64,000 nucleotides of DNA from Acidobacteriaceae bacterium (GCA_021323655.1 JAJPKO010000027.1:62001-126000); one strand, 5' to 3'. Positions 27,502 to 37,041 are shown, counted from the first letter of the stretch. Program-made: numbers and translations. Notes: a model not told the origin generated them from the sequence alone.

Positions 27502-28014
27502 ATGAGAATCGCCGAAGTGTTGCTTACAGATTTTGATTTTGAAATTGCGAATACCCGCCGCACGCTCGAACGCATCCCCGCAAATCTAGCTGAATACAAG
27601 CCTCATGAAAAATCCATGCCTATGGGACGATTGGCCATGCACTGCGCCACTATGCCTCTCTTCGGCTGCTACATTCTGGAAGATGACTCCATGGATCTGG
27701 CTGCACCCAAGCGTCCTCACGCAGACCTGACCTTCAAATCACAAAAAGAGTGTCTGGCCACTCTCGATGAGAGTGCCGCGAAGTTTCGCGCCGCCCTGGA
27801 AGCAGTCACAGACGAACACCTTCAGGAAAAATGGCCATTCACCTGGGGCGAGCACACCATCTCCAACGAAAGCCGCCTGCTGACCTACCGCCAGTTGTTC
27901 TTCAACCATCTGGTGCATCACACGGCACAACTGGGCGTTTATCTTCGCCTGAACAACCTTCCCGTTCCCGCACTCTATGGCCCTTCCGCAGACGAGCAAT
28001 GGTCTCCTAAATAG
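27502..28014 (+). CDS. DinB-family (four-helix bundle) protein
   Basis: This 170-residue protein has the DinB/YfiT four-helix layout. The three metal-ligand-type histidines appear in LAMHCATMPLFG and in FFNHLVHHTAQLGVYLR, the latter being the typical C-terminal helix. The family contains metal-dependent thiol transferases and damage-inducible proteins, but most members are uncharacterised. I chose ATG 27502, preceded by AGGGAG; eight further in-frame residues upstream are unlikely. It follows guaA with its own probable promoter and ends before the convergent protease gene. Confidence 0.85.
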   Translation: MRIAEVLLTDFDFEIANTRRTLERIPANLAEYKPHEKSMPMGRLAMHCATMPLFGCYILEDDSMDLAAPKRPHADLTFKSQKECLATLDESAAKFRAALEAVTDEHLQEKWPFTWGEHTISNESRLLTYRQLFFNHLVHHTAQLGVYLRLNNLPVPALYGPSADEQWSPK

Positions 28015-28053
28015 GAGCCGTATAACACAGGCCTCGATATGACCTCCTCTCTT

Positions 28054-29517
28054 TTATTTGTTAAACGGCACTGCGATGAACAGCGACTGCCCACCGCGCA
28101 ACACTTGCACCAGCGCCGGGCGCCCGCCAGATTTCGCAAGCGCAGAGGCCACATCATTCGCATTGCGGACCGGTTGATGATTGATCTGCTGAATGACATC
28201 GCCCTGCTGAATGCCCGCGCTTGCCGCTGGACCTGTCGGGTCTACAGCAATTACTGCCAGCCCCTGCGTATTGCGTGGTACTCCAAGCTGTGCGGCAACA
28301 TCCGGCGTTACCGGTGTGGCCTGTATCCCCAACCGGCCTGATGGTGCACCGCCGCTCTGCCTATTTTGCCCGGAAGCTGCTACATTCGGGTTGAACTCGC
28401 CCAGCTTTACCCGTATCTGCTGATGTTTACCATCACGAAGGACTGTGAGCGTGACCTCGGTGCCTGCTCCAGCAGAGGCCACTTTATTACGCAGCGTGTT
28501 GACGTCGTCCACTGAAGCACCATTAAAGGCAAGAATCACGTCCCCCTGCCGGATGCCGGCCTTCTCCGCAGGCCCTCCCGGCTGGACACTGCTCACCAGC
28601 ACACCCTGTACCTGCTTCAGTCCCAGGCTCGCCGCAAGATCAGAATTGATGTACTGCACCGTGGCCCCAAGCTGACCGCGTGAAACCTTCCCATGCGTAA
28701 TCAGCTGCTCCATCACGTTCTTGGCCATGTTTGACGGAATGGCGAAACCAATACCGATATTGCCGCCATTCGGCGAAAGAATCTGCGAGTTGATGCCAAT
28801 CAGTTCGCCGCGCGTATTCACCAGCGCTCCGCCTGAGTTGCCCTGGTTGATCGGCGCATCGGTTTGTAGAAAATCTTCGAAGCTGCCATCGCTCAAATCG
28901 GTCTGGCGCCCTTTGGCACTGATGATGCCCGCAGTGACCGTTTCACCAATCCCCAGCGGATTGCCCACCGCGAGACAAACATCCCCCACGCGTACCTGGT
29001 CTGAATTCCCAAGTGGCAGCACAGGCAGGTTGTTTGCTTCAATCTTCAGCACAGCCAGGTCGCTGGGTTTGTCTGCACCTACCAGTTTTGCTTTAAAGGT
29101 CCGCCGGTCCACCAGGTCTACGCTGATCTCTTCCGCACCATCAATTACATGGTCATTCGTGAGAATGTACCCATCCGAGCGCACAATCACGCCCGAACCA
29201 AGCGCATGCTCCTCCACGGGAGGACGTTGCGCACCCTGCTCTCCACCAAAAAGCCAACCAAAGAAAGGATCATTCGAAAACGGAAACTGTTGCGGAGCGC
29301 GCACCCGCTTCGCCGAGCGCACCGTCACCACCGCCGGGGCAACATGGTCCACCGTATTCGCATAAGAAACAATATTCCCCTCCGGTTCAATGTGCCCGGA
29401 GATGCTCTGGCCCGGGGCCATTCGCCCCTCCGATGCCCCGGCAGTATTTCCGTTCTCATTTCGATTGCAGGCGGTAAGAAAAAGGCAAACGAGCAGGACA
29501 ATGACAGAACGGCGCAT
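28054..29517 (-). CDS. Do/DegP-type serine protease, predicted lipoprotein
   Basis: This is a 487-residue periplasmic protease-chaperone of the HtrA family. It has a lipoprotein signal (LFLTAC, Cys17), a trypsin-like domain with the triad H123 (TNDHV), D153 (SDLAVLK) and S228 (GNSGGAL), and two PDZ domains (about 285-385 and 400-487). HtrA proteins degrade or refold misfolded envelope proteins. Starting at ATG 29517 gives the lipobox and a GAGG ribosome-binding site; the frame extends 13 codons upstream. The lipid anchor is less usual than the soluble DegP form and would tether it to a membrane. The gene is divergent from the CocE-like hydrolase gene. Confidence 0.94.
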   Translation of the reverse strand: MRRSVIVLLVCLFLTACNRNENGNTAGASEGRMAPGQSISGHIEPEGNIVSYANTVDHVAPAVVTVRSAKRVRAPQQFPFSNDPFFGWLFGGEQGAQRPPVEEHALGSGVIVRSDGYILTNDHVIDGAEEISVDLVDRRTFKAKLVGADKPSDLAVLKIEANNLPVLPLGNSDQVRVGDVCLAVGNPLGIGETVTAGIISAKGRQTDLSDGSFEDFLQTDAPINQGNSGGALVNTRGELIGINSQILSPNGGNIGIGFAIPSNMAKNVMEQLITHGKVSRGQLGATVQYINSDLAASLGLKQVQGVLVSSVQPGGPAEKAGIRQGDVILAFNGASVDDVNTLRNKVASAGAGTEVTLTVLRDGKHQQIRVKLGEFNPNVAASGQNRQSGGAPSGRLGIQATPVTPDVAAQLGVPRNTQGLAVIAVDPTGPAASAGIQQGDVIQQINHQPVRNANDVASALAKSGGRPALVQVLRGGQSLFIAVPFNK

Positions 29518-29668
29518 GAGCAGCACCTCACTGAAAATAAAAGTTTTTAAGCCCACTTATTATACTCCGCATCTGGCAGAAGAGGATGCATATAGAGGGA
29601 ACAGCACCATTCTTCGCTGTCTAAAAAAAGACCGAAAAAAGACTGCAGTTCTGCTATGGTTTTTGTTT

Positions 29669-31813
29669 ATGGATTTCCACCGCCGTTGTCATGCCGCTCT
29701 GCCTCTTGCTCTGCTGTTGTGTGCCGGGTCTGCCACGCAGGCGCAATCGCTCGATAAATATGTGGGCCAGTACCGCGACAATGCCGAGCCTGAAATCATC
29801 TACTCTTTCTTTCACGAAGGCAATCAGCTTGCGCTCGAATCCACCCGCATCCCGCATACGCCGCTACACTCTGTCTCGCAGAACACCTTCGCTGCTGAGA
29901 ACAACAACGAGCGCTTTGTCTTCACCTCAGATGCGAGCGGCAAAGTCTCCGCTGTCGAGCGCATTGCAGAAAGCTCTCACGGTAAAGAAGAATCCGCGGC
30001 CAGTAAAATCAGTGACCAGCCGCAGCATAATCACTTCCGCCCGTACAGCCGTGAAGAAGTCATGATTCCCATGCGCGATGGAGTTCGCCTCCACGCCATC
30101 ATCCTTCGTCCCACAGACACAAACCAGCCACTACCTTTTCTCATGCAGCGCACTCCCTACGGCGTAGATGGCTCGACCTCTGACTCAATCAATGCTCGCT
30201 ACCCCGAACTGGCGCAGAGCGGTTATATCTTCGTCATGCAGGACATCCGTGGCCGCTACGGTTCCGAAGGCCAGTTCCTCATGAACCGTCCCATCGTGAA
30301 CCACCATGACCCCAGCTCGCCCAACGAAAACTGGATTGACGAAACCACCGATGCTTACGATACCGTTGCCTGGCTCATCAAAAATATACCCAACAATAAT
30401 GGCCGCGTCGGCGTGATGGGCATCTCCTATCCCGGTTTTCTTGCCATCGAGTCCGGCATTGATCCTCATCCTGCCGTAAAGGCCATCTCCCCACAGGCCC
30501 CCATGACCGACATCTGGATGGGCGACGACTTCTTCCATAACGGTGCCTTCCGCCAAACCTATGGATACGACTACGCCATCGGTCTTGAGACGAGCAAAGA
30601 GAACGCCTTCGGCAAGCTGAGTGAAGATGCCTACGACTACTTCCTTCAGGCAGGCTCCTTCGCTGGCGCTGTGAAAAAGGCAAACGTCGGGATCCTGCCC
30701 ACATGGAAGGCCTTTTTCGACCATCCCGCTTACGACGACTTCTGGCAGTCCCGCGCAGTCGAAAAGCACCTGACCCAGGTCAATGTGCCCACGCTCGAAG
30801 TAGGCGGCTGGTGGGACCAGGAAGATATGTGGGGACCACAGGCCGAATATGCCGCCCTCGAACCCCATGACAAGCACCATGAAGTCTTTCTCGCCCTCGG
30901 CCCATGGAACCACGGCGAGTGGGCCCGTACTACACGTTATCTGGGGGATGTAGACTTCGGCGCTCCGACCACCGACCAGTTCCGGTCTCAGATTGAAGCA
31001 CCCTTCTTCGCGCATTATCTGAAGGACGAAAGCGGCTTCAACCTGGAAGACACCGCCTCCTTCCAGACCGGCACCAACCGCTGGATGCGCTACAGCCACT
31101 GGCCTCCAAAAGAATCCACCGAACGCAATCTGTACCTTGAAGCCGACGGCTCCCTGAGCTTCAACAAGCCCAGGGGAGGCGACGCAACCAGCTTCAGGAG
31201 CTACATTTCTGACCCAGCAAATCCAGTCCCCTACCGCAAGCGTCCCATTGAAACAACGTATGCGCCCGGTGGCTCCGGCTGGTACACCTGGCTCGTACAG
31301 GATCAGCGTTTCCTTGGCGACCGCAAAGACATCGCTACCTGGACTACTCCCGTCCTCGACCACAACGTAACCGTTACCGGAGACGTCGTCGCAGACATCT
31401 TCGCCTCCACCTCCGGCACAGATTCCGACTGGATCGTAAAGCTCATTGACGTGTACCCCAACGATCCCTCACTCGGCAAAATGTCAGGAGCTGAATTAAT
31501 GATCGCGGACGAAATCTTCCGCGGACGCTACCGCAAGAGCTACGAGCATCCCGAGGCCATTCCCACCAACCAGCCTGAAGAGTACAAGTACAGTCTGCAC
31601 GGTGCCGATCACGTCTTTCTGAAGGGCCATCGCATCATGGTGCAGGTGCAGAGTACCTGGTTTCCGCTCTACGACCGCAACCCACAGACCTTCGTGCCGA
31701 GCATCATGACGGCCACGCCTTCAGACTACAAAGCGGCCACGCAGCGCATCTACGGATCGGCAGAGCACCCCTCTCACCTGGTTCTTCCGATAGCCGCAGA
31801 CCAGACACCATAA
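29669..31813 (+). CDS. CocE/NonD family hydrolase, exported
   Basis: This is a 714-residue secreted hydrolase. A signal peptide (ALPLALLLCAGSATQAQ) precedes a small beta domain of DUF3471-like appearance (about 28-110). Then comes the alpha/beta-hydrolase of the X-Pro dipeptidyl-peptidase S15/cocaine-esterase type with PMRDGVRLHA, the nucleophile Ser253 in GISYPGF and the catalytic histidine in GPWNHGEW. A C-terminal jelly-roll domain (about 490-714) completes it. Known relatives cleave X-Pro dipeptides, cocaine, glutaryl-cephalosporins or alpha-amino acid esters; the substrate here is not known. The start ATG 29669 fits the signal peptide, and the longer open frame overlaps the divergent protease gene. 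Confidence 0.92.
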   Translation: MDFHRRCHAALPLALLLCAGSATQAQSLDKYVGQYRDNAEPEIIYSFFHEGNQLALESTRIPHTPLHSVSQNTFAAENNNERFVFTSDASGKVSAVERIAESSHGKEESAASKISDQPQHNHFRPYSREEVMIPMRDGVRLHAIILRPTDTNQPLPFLMQRTPYGVDGSTSDSINARYPELAQSGYIFVMQDIRGRYGSEGQFLMNRPIVNHHDPSSPNENWIDETTDAYDTVAWLIKNIPNNNGRVGVMGISYPGFLAIESGIDPHPAVKAISPQAPMTDIWMGDDFFHNGAFRQTYGYDYAIGLETSKENAFGKLSEDAYDYFLQAGSFAGAVKKANVGILPTWKAFFDHPAYDDFWQSRAVEKHLTQVNVPTLEVGGWWDQEDMWGPQAEYAALEPHDKHHEVFLALGPWNHGEWARTTRYLGDVDFGAPTTDQFRSQIEAPFFAHYLKDESGFNLEDTASFQTGTNRWMRYSHWPPKESTERNLYLEADGSLSFNKPRGGDATSFRSYISDPANPVPYRKRPIETTYAPGGSGWYTWLVQDQRFLGDRKDIATWTTPVLDHNVTVTGDVVADIFASTSGTDSDWIVKLIDVYPNDPSLGKMSGAELMIADEIFRGRYRKSYEHPEAIPTNQPEEYKYSLHGADHVFLKGHRIMVQVQSTWFPLYDRNPQTFVPSIMTATPSDYKAATQRIYGSAEHPSHLVLPIAADQTP

Positions 31814-31870
31814 GCAATTTTCCTGTAATCCCAGAAATAATTTTTATGACATAACCGCTGTCTCACCAAT

Positions 31871-31900
31871 TTGACTGACGCTTCCCTGCCTATACAGATA
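31871..31900 (+). promoter_or_regulatory. Possible promoter in the CocE-PAP2 gap
   Basis: TTGACT (31871-31876) matches a -35 element. TATACA (31891-31896) looks like a -10 but the spacer is 14 bases, shorter than usual; ACAGAT gives a 17-base spacer but a weaker match. A terminator hairpin begins about 20 bases later. Confidence 0.35.
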
Positions 31901-31918
31901 CGCTTTCGCAATCCCTAT

Positions 31919-31947
31919 GCACCGCGGCTGATTCGCGGCGCTTTTTT
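31919..31947 (+). terminator. Intrinsic terminator between the CocE-like and PAP2 genes
   Basis: CCGCG (31922-31926) pairs with CGCGG (31934-31938) with outer GC/GC pairs beyond one mismatch, followed by TTTTTT (31942-31947). It lies about 105 bases after the hydrolase stop codon. Confidence 0.75.
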
Positions 31948-32030
31948 ATGCTCACAATTTAAGGAAAAATTCAGAAAACACATTGGCGGCATAGAGTTGT
32001 GGCAGTTCGCATGATACGCTCAAACTTCCT

Positions 32031-32852
32031 ATGTTTTTCAGGCATTCCGCACTCCTCCTGGCCCTTTGCTGCGCCTCCGCTGCGTTCGCGCAGGACGCGC
32101 AGAACGACGACTGCTCCCTGCATAACCTCAAGCCGTGTGTGACCCACGTAGTACAGGATGAAGTCGGCATCGTCACCAGCCCCCTGCGTATGAACAGCAA
32201 TGACCTGCTCTGGGTCGCGCCATTTGGCATGGCCACAGGTCTCTCTCTGGACTACGACGCGCATATGATGCGGGACCTCGGCGTCCATCCCGACCGCGAA
32301 AAAAAATTCAAGAGGTTTTCTGATTACACCACCTACGGTGCCTCCGCGGCTCCCGCCATTGGCTACCTCGTGGGAGTGGGCACACACAACGACTACCTTC
32401 GCGAGTCTTCTGTGCTTGCAGGCGAAGCAACCATGGACGCCCTCATCCTGAACACTGGGTTGAAATACGCCATCAATCGCGAACGCCCCAACCAGGGCGA
32501 TGGCACAGGCCGCTTCTGGCCGCACGGGACCCGCACCTGGCCCGACGGCCAATCCATGCCCTCAAATCACTGCATTATCGTATGGTCATTCGCGCGCGTC
32601 ATTGCCGGACAGTACAACACGCCGGCGACCAAAATCACCGTTTACTCGCTGGCCACCGTTGTCTCAGCCTCCCGCGTCCTCGCGCGTGAGCACTTCCCTT
32701 CAGACGTGATCGTCGGCAGTACCTTCGGCTATCTCATTGGCGACTATGTCTTCCGCCACCGTTCGCGGGAAGCCAGCCTCTTCTCACTGTCCGCCGTCAG
32801 CACACCCGCCGGACATGGAGTGCAGCTCAACATCAATCTCGGGCGGCGCTGA
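32031..32852 (+). CDS. PAP2-family phosphatase, exported
   Basis: This is a 273-residue protein with a signal peptide (about 1-20, cleaved after AFA) and a C-terminal PAP2 domain. The three acid-phosphatase motifs are present: K145-x6-R152-P153 (KYAINRERP), PSNH at 177-180 in place of the usual PSGH, and S214-R215-x5-H221-x3-D225. It also has a moderate number of hydrophobic segments. Such enzymes dephosphorylate phosphatidic acid, undecaprenyl-diphosphate or soluble phosphomonoesters in the periplasm. The Gly-to-Asn change in motif 2 is tolerated in some family members. The gene is convergent with the HIT gene, only one base apart. Confidence 0.9.
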   Translation: MFFRHSALLLALCCASAAFAQDAQNDDCSLHNLKPCVTHVVQDEVGIVTSPLRMNSNDLLWVAPFGMATGLSLDYDAHMMRDLGVHPDREKKFKRFSDYTTYGASAAPAIGYLVGVGTHNDYLRESSVLAGEATMDALILNTGLKYAINRERPNQGDGTGRFWPHGTRTWPDGQSMPSNHCIIVWSFARVIAGQYNTPATKITVYSLATVVSASRVLAREHFPSDVIVGSTFGYLIGDYVFRHRSREASLFSLSAVSTPAGHGVQLNINLGRR

Positions 32853-32853
32853 G

Positions 32854-33192
32854 TTAACCCGGAGGCCAGTGCATCTGCCGTCCGCCCAGAAGGTGCAGGT
32901 GCAGGTGTGACACTGTCTGCCCTCCGTCCGCTCCGGTATTGATGACGGTGCGGAAGCCCTGCGCCAGACCCTTCTCCCGTGCCAGCTTCACCGCCGTTGC
33001 CTGAATATGCCCCAGCAACCCAGTATCCGCCTCCCCTGCTTCCAACAGCGAGGAAATGTGCTTCTTCGTCACAATCAGAATATGTACCGGCGCTCGCGGA
33101 TCAATGTCCGCAAAGGCGTACACCTGCTCATCTTCATAGACCTTCTGTGAAGGAATGGTTCCGGCAATGATCTTGCAGAAGATGCAATCCAT
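32854..33192 (-). CDS. HIT family nucleotide-binding protein (HinT-like)
   Basis: This is a 112-residue histidine-triad protein that starts MDCIFCKIIAG, with FADIDPRAPVH and the active-site HLHLHLLGG. HinT-type enzymes hydrolyse AMP-lysine, phosphoramidates or aminoacyl-adenylates. The ATG at 33192 is the family's usual start; an ATG six codons upstream is possible. The end of the gene abuts the end of the convergent PAP2 gene. Confidence 0.92.
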   Translation of the reverse strand: MDCIFCKIIAGTIPSQKVYEDEQVYAFADIDPRAPVHILIVTKKHISSLLEAGEADTGLLGHIQATAVKLAREKGLAQGFRTVINTGADGGQTVSHLHLHLLGGRQMHWPPG

Positions 33193-33279
33193 GCCGACAG
33201 AATACCGCATGCCGCCCGGTCATGTTTTCCGCGCTATTCGTCAGGTTCGCTAAAATAAAGACCAACGAGTCCTTTATTT

Positions 33280-33951
33280 ATGCAATCCAGATTCAGCGTG
33301 TTTGCTGCTTTTGCCGTGGTGCTTTCTGCCTTTGTTCCAGCCACGGCGCAGTTTTCCAATCCGCAGGCCGAAACCACACAAGTGCACAATGCCCGGGCGT
33401 TGCGTCCGCCTGCGGGAGCACACGTCGCAATTTATGAATTTGAAGACCTTGAATGCCCCGACTGCGCGCGCGCGAATCCTCTGCTCAAAGGGGCCTCCGA
33501 AAAATATCACATCCCCTGGGTACGGCATGATTTTCCATTGCCCTTCCACACCTGGAGCTTCGATGCGGCAGTAGATGCACGCTGGTTCGACACAAAATCA
33601 AAGAAGCTCGGCGATGACTTCCGCGATGCCGTCTTTGCCAATCAGCCCAGCATCACCACGCAGGACGATCTGCGAAACTTCGCCCAGAAATTCGCACAAC
33701 AACATGGTCTTGCCTTTCCATTTGTCGTAGATCCGCAAGGCAAGTTGGCCGCACAGGTCAAGGCTGACTATGATCTCGGCCAGAGCATCGGCATCCAGCA
33801 CACGCCAACTATCTGGATTGTTACCAGCAAAACCAGCGGCACCCCGTTTGTAGAGGTCGTGGACCGCAGCCGCCTCTACGAACTGATTGACCAGGCACTC
33901 GCCGAAACAAAAGGCGAAGGGGACAGGCATCACTCAGGCGGGAAAGACTAA
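33280..33951 (+). CDS. DsbA-like thioredoxin-domain protein, exported
   Basis: This is a 223-residue protein with a Sec signal peptide (about 1-23, ATAQ) and a thioredoxin-fold domain of the DsbA/DsbG class. The redox motif is C59-P-D-C62, preceded by YEFEDLE; a cis-proline in IQHTPTIWI (TP) is visible. CPDC differs from CPHC of E. coli DsbA but is found in acidobacterial homologues in my recollection. It would oxidise or isomerise disulfides in the periplasm. The C-terminus is charged. The FmdB zinc-ribbon gene follows after 30 bases on the same strand. Confidence 0.87.
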   Translation: MQSRFSVFAAFAVVLSAFVPATAQFSNPQAETTQVHNARALRPPAGAHVAIYEFEDLECPDCARANPLLKGASEKYHIPWVRHDFPLPFHTWSFDAAVDARWFDTKSKKLGDDFRDAVFANQPSITTQDDLRNFAQKFAQQHGLAFPFVVDPQGKLAAQVKADYDLGQSIGIQHTPTIWIVTSKTSGTPFVEVVDRSRLYELIDQALAETKGEGDRHHSGGKD

Positions 33952-33981
33952 ATTTACATCTTGCAAGGAGTAAGCAACACC

Positions 33982-34284
33982 ATGCCTTTATACGAATATC
34001 AGTGCAAAGCCTGTGGGCATGTCTTTGAGAAAATCAAGAGCTTCAGCGGCCCTGAGGAGAAAGAATGCCCCATCTGCAAAAGCGAAGTAGAGCGCCTGCT
34101 CTCCGCTCCAGCCGTGCAATTCAAAGGGTCGGGCTGGTATGTGACCGACTACGCCTCGAAGGGAGGCAATAGCAGAAAAACCTCCTCTGCTTCGGGCGAA
34201 AACAGCGGAAGCAAGCCTGCGGAGAACTCTTCCTCCTCATCCGCAAGTTCGTCCTCTTCCATCACTTCTTCCAAAAGCGAATGA
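33982..34284 (+). CDS. FmdB-family zinc ribbon protein
   Basis: This 100-residue protein begins MPLYEYQCKACGHVFE with CxxC at 8-11 and a second CxxC in ECPICK, the zinc ribbon of the FmdB/CxxC_CXXC_SSSS family, followed by the typical PAVQFKGSGWYVTDY segment. The tail (about 60-100) is rich in serine and glycine. FmdB was described as a regulator in methylotrophs, but most members are uncharacterised. The start ATG 33982 is preceded by AAGGAG (33965-33970). It probably shares an operon with the upstream DsbA-like gene. Confidence 0.9.
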   Translation: MPLYEYQCKACGHVFEKIKSFSGPEEKECPICKSEVERLLSAPAVQFKGSGWYVTDYASKGGNSRKTSSASGENSGSKPAENSSSSSASSSSSITSSKSE

Positions 34285-34287
34285 CCA

Positions 34288-34329
34288 CCGGCCCGGCTAC
34301 GCGCGCTGGATAGCAGCAAGCCAGGCCGG
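34288..34329. terminator. Stem-loop between convergent fmdB-like and permease genes
   Basis: CCGGCC-C-GGCT (34288-34298) pairs with AGCC-A-GGCCGG (34319-34329): ten base pairs with one C-A mismatch and a 20-base loop. No T-run follows on either strand, so it may be a rho-dependent or processing hairpin; its place between convergent ends suggests a shared 3' boundary. Confidence 0.45.
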
Positions 34330-34337
34330 CGCTCCCA

Positions 34338-36740
34338 CTACTCGTACCGAATGGCCTTCACCGGATCGAGCGCGGCGGCTCTCTGCGCAGGAATCCAGCA
34401 TGCAAACAGCCCCACAAGCGCTAGCAGTAAAGCCACAATCACAAAAAGTATCGGATCAGATGGCGTGACCCCAATGGGTAGAGTGCCAATCAGGCGTGAA
34501 GCAGGCACCGCCAGCGCGATCCCCAGCGCGAGCCCCGCGGCAATCTGCCACAGCCCACGCCGCATCACCAGCAGCATAATATTGCGCGCAGTCGCGCCCA
34601 GTGCCATCCGCACCCCGATCTCCTGCGTGCGCGAATTGGTGGCATTTGCAATCACTGCATAGATACCCACAGATGCGATCAGAAGCGCAATCAGAGCAAA
34701 GCCCGCAAAAAGCTTGGTAAACAGGCGGATGTACCACAGCTGATGATTCAGCGCCGCCTGATACGCATATACATCACGCAACGGCAGGTCCTGGTCCAGC
34801 CCCTGCACAGCGCTGCGGACCGCATTCATCGGATTGATGGTCGCCCGTATCAACAGCGCCATGCTGCCCCAGCCTTTTTCCCGGTACGGCAGAAAGAGAA
34901 TAGGGTTTGGATTAGCAACATCCACCTGCTGCACCAGGTTCGCTGACACTCCCACCACTGTAATCCAGTCTCCTGGCTTGTTTTTATCGTCGTAGAGGCG
35001 AAACCGCTTTCCAATGGGATTCTGGTTGGGCCAGAAATACTGAGCACATTCTCGCGTCAAAATCGCCGCTTTGTGATTGGCGCTCCCATCGGTTTCGTTA
35101 AAATCCCTCCCCATCAGTAGTGGCAGATTCGTGATTTCGAAATAGCCTGGAGACTGCACCAGATAACTCACCCGGGGACGATGCGCCGCATTCTGCACCC
35201 CCGCGTGCTCAATCTCAATGTCCGTCGAATTGGCCCACAGCCCTGGCAGATCGGAAACCAGCGCAACCTGCTTCACGCCCGGAAGCGCCTTGATCCGCGG
35301 CAACAGTTCGTCGTAAAAGCGCTGTCGCGCATCCGTGTCCTTATAGCGGTCCTCAGGAAGATCAAGACGCGCGGTCCACAACTGCTCCACCGGTAAAAAG
35401 CGGTTGGCAGAGAGACTCTTCGTCAGGCTCTGCACAAAAAATCCTGCCCCGGTCAGCAACACAAGCGTAAGCGCAAATTGAAAGATGACCAGCAGGCCCG
35501 AGAGTCCACCGCTGCGTCTTCCAGAACTTCTGGCTCCGTCCTTCAACACTTCATTCACATCTACCCGTGACGAGCGCAGCGCCGGCGCCACTCCAAACAG
35601 CAGTCCGCTGCCGATGCAAAGCGCAGCAAAATAGCCGAAAACACCATAATCCATCGTGAACTGCACCCAATACGGCTTGCCCACATTCTGCGTGGCGAGA
35701 TCAAACCAATGCACGCCCTGCACTGACAGCGCCAGCCCCAGCACGCCGCCCAATACGCTCAGCAGCACACTCTCCATCAATAACTGGCGCACAATCCGCC
35801 AGCGCGAAGCCCCCAGCGCGGCGCGAATGGACATCTCTCTCTGCCGAAGCAGTGCCCGGCCCAGCATCATATTGGCGACGTTGGCGCACGCAATCAGCAG
35901 TACAAAGCCCACGGCCGCCAGCATCAGCAGAAAGACCATGCGGATATTCCCGCCGTTATACCGCTGCTGAAATGTCAGCACGGATGCTCCAATATCTTTG
36001 TTCGTCTCCGGATATTGCTTTGCCAGACGTTGCGCAATTCCATTCAGGTCTGCGCTTGCCTGCGCAATGCTTATTCCCGGCTTCAGAATTCCAAAGAGCT
36101 GCAATTGTCTGTTTTCCCGCTTCTCCAGATCAGGCGTAGGCGTCAACGGCATCCAGAATTCGGTGTCAGACAGAAACTTGAATCCCTTCGGCATCACGCC
36201 AACAATCGTCGTTGGTTTGCCATTCACCCGCACTTGTCGCCCAATCACCGTAGGCGAACTGTTATATCGCGCCCTCCAGACCTCATAACCCAGGACAACA
36301 ACCGGTGCGGCTCCAGCCGCGTCATCCGTCGAAAGAAATCCTCTCCCCAGAATCGGCTGGATCTGCAAACTGGAAAAGGTCCCTGCCGAGACGAATTCCA
36401 TATGGTACGACTGCGCAGGATTGCCGCTCTCGCTCAGGACACCTTCATCATTCGCCGCCGCATTCAGCGACTCGAACGACGTTGTCTGCGCGCGATAATC
36501 CACAAAATCAGGATAGGAAACCCTGTTGACGGCACTCTCGCCCAGCTTCCTGTCCACGCTCAGGATGGACACCAGACGTTCGCCATTCGGAACCGGCACC
36601 GGTTTGATCAATGCCGCATTCACCAGGGTAAAAATCATCGTATTCAGCCCAATGCCCAGGGCCAATGTCACAACGATGGCGGCTGAAAACCAGCGGTGCG
36701 AGAAGATCATCCGCAAAGCGAAGCGCAGATCGTGTGTCAT
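34338..36740 (-). CDS. ABC transporter permease, MacB/FtsX-type, acidobacterial
   Basis: This protein of about 800 residues has the duplicated MacB-periplasmic plus FtsX arrangement seen in Acidobacteria. TM1 (FSAAIVVTLALGIGLNTMIF) precedes a periplasmic core domain (about 55-260), three TM helices (275-410), a second periplasmic core (430-680) and a final FtsX domain (TM helices 690-800, ending DPVKAIRYE). No ATPase is encoded next to it, so it would need a partner from elsewhere, as is common for this type. The substrate is unknown; relatives are linked to macrolide export or lipoprotein transport. The likely start is the ATG at 36740 (MTHDLRFALRMI); an upstream ATG adds 13 residues. Confidence 0.9.
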   Translation of the reverse strand: MTHDLRFALRMIFSHRWFSAAIVVTLALGIGLNTMIFTLVNAALIKPVPVPNGERLVSILSVDRKLGESAVNRVSYPDFVDYRAQTTSFESLNAAANDEGVLSESGNPAQSYHMEFVSAGTFSSLQIQPILGRGFLSTDDAAGAAPVVVLGYEVWRARYNSSPTVIGRQVRVNGKPTTIVGVMPKGFKFLSDTEFWMPLTPTPDLEKRENRQLQLFGILKPGISIAQASADLNGIAQRLAKQYPETNKDIGASVLTFQQRYNGGNIRMVFLLMLAAVGFVLLIACANVANMMLGRALLRQREMSIRAALGASRWRIVRQLLMESVLLSVLGGVLGLALSVQGVHWFDLATQNVGKPYWVQFTMDYGVFGYFAALCIGSGLLFGVAPALRSSRVDVNEVLKDGARSSGRRSGGLSGLLVIFQFALTLVLLTGAGFFVQSLTKSLSANRFLPVEQLWTARLDLPEDRYKDTDARQRFYDELLPRIKALPGVKQVALVSDLPGLWANSTDIEIEHAGVQNAAHRPRVSYLVQSPGYFEITNLPLLMGRDFNETDGSANHKAAILTRECAQYFWPNQNPIGKRFRLYDDKNKPGDWITVVGVSANLVQQVDVANPNPILFLPYREKGWGSMALLIRATINPMNAVRSAVQGLDQDLPLRDVYAYQAALNHQLWYIRLFTKLFAGFALIALLIASVGIYAVIANATNSRTQEIGVRMALGATARNIMLLVMRRGLWQIAAGLALGIALAVPASRLIGTLPIGVTPSDPILFVIVALLLALVGLFACWIPAQRAAALDPVKAIRYE

Positions 36741-37041
36741 GGAAGCCCATACGCATCCATCCCTCAAACGGTTCCTCACCAGCCAGATTTAATTGAAGCC
36801 AGACCGAAAAACATCCATACAGCATCATGAGACGAAAAGATTCGAGAAGACATGGCTTGAACCGGATGCCCATGTTAGTGAAGCCGAAGCCGTGTTAATG
36901 TGGGTCAGTCAACTCTGCGCGAAGCGCACTCCCATTTCCAACCATCCTCCAGAGGGAATGGAAAGAAGGTCCATAAGGGCACAGCAAATTACTGCTATGC
37001 TGCTTGAGCCACCGAGGGAACGGGATATTTGCTGAAATACT
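36741..37041. other. Gene-free gap, permease to DUF4337 gene
   Basis: These 300 bases hold no gene I can support. Short open frames on both strands (36793-37035 plus, 36909-37106 minus) have no ribosome-binding site and unlikely composition. It should contain the permease promoter; I could not identify clear hexamers. Confidence 0.5.

Noticed and set aside
30185-31363. A 392-codon minus-strand open frame
   Set aside because: Antisense to the CocE/NonD hydrolase; composition follows the opposite strand.
36793-37035. 80-codon plus-strand frame between the permease and DUF4337 genes
   Set aside because: No ribosome-binding site, unlikely composition and no similarity that I can recognise.
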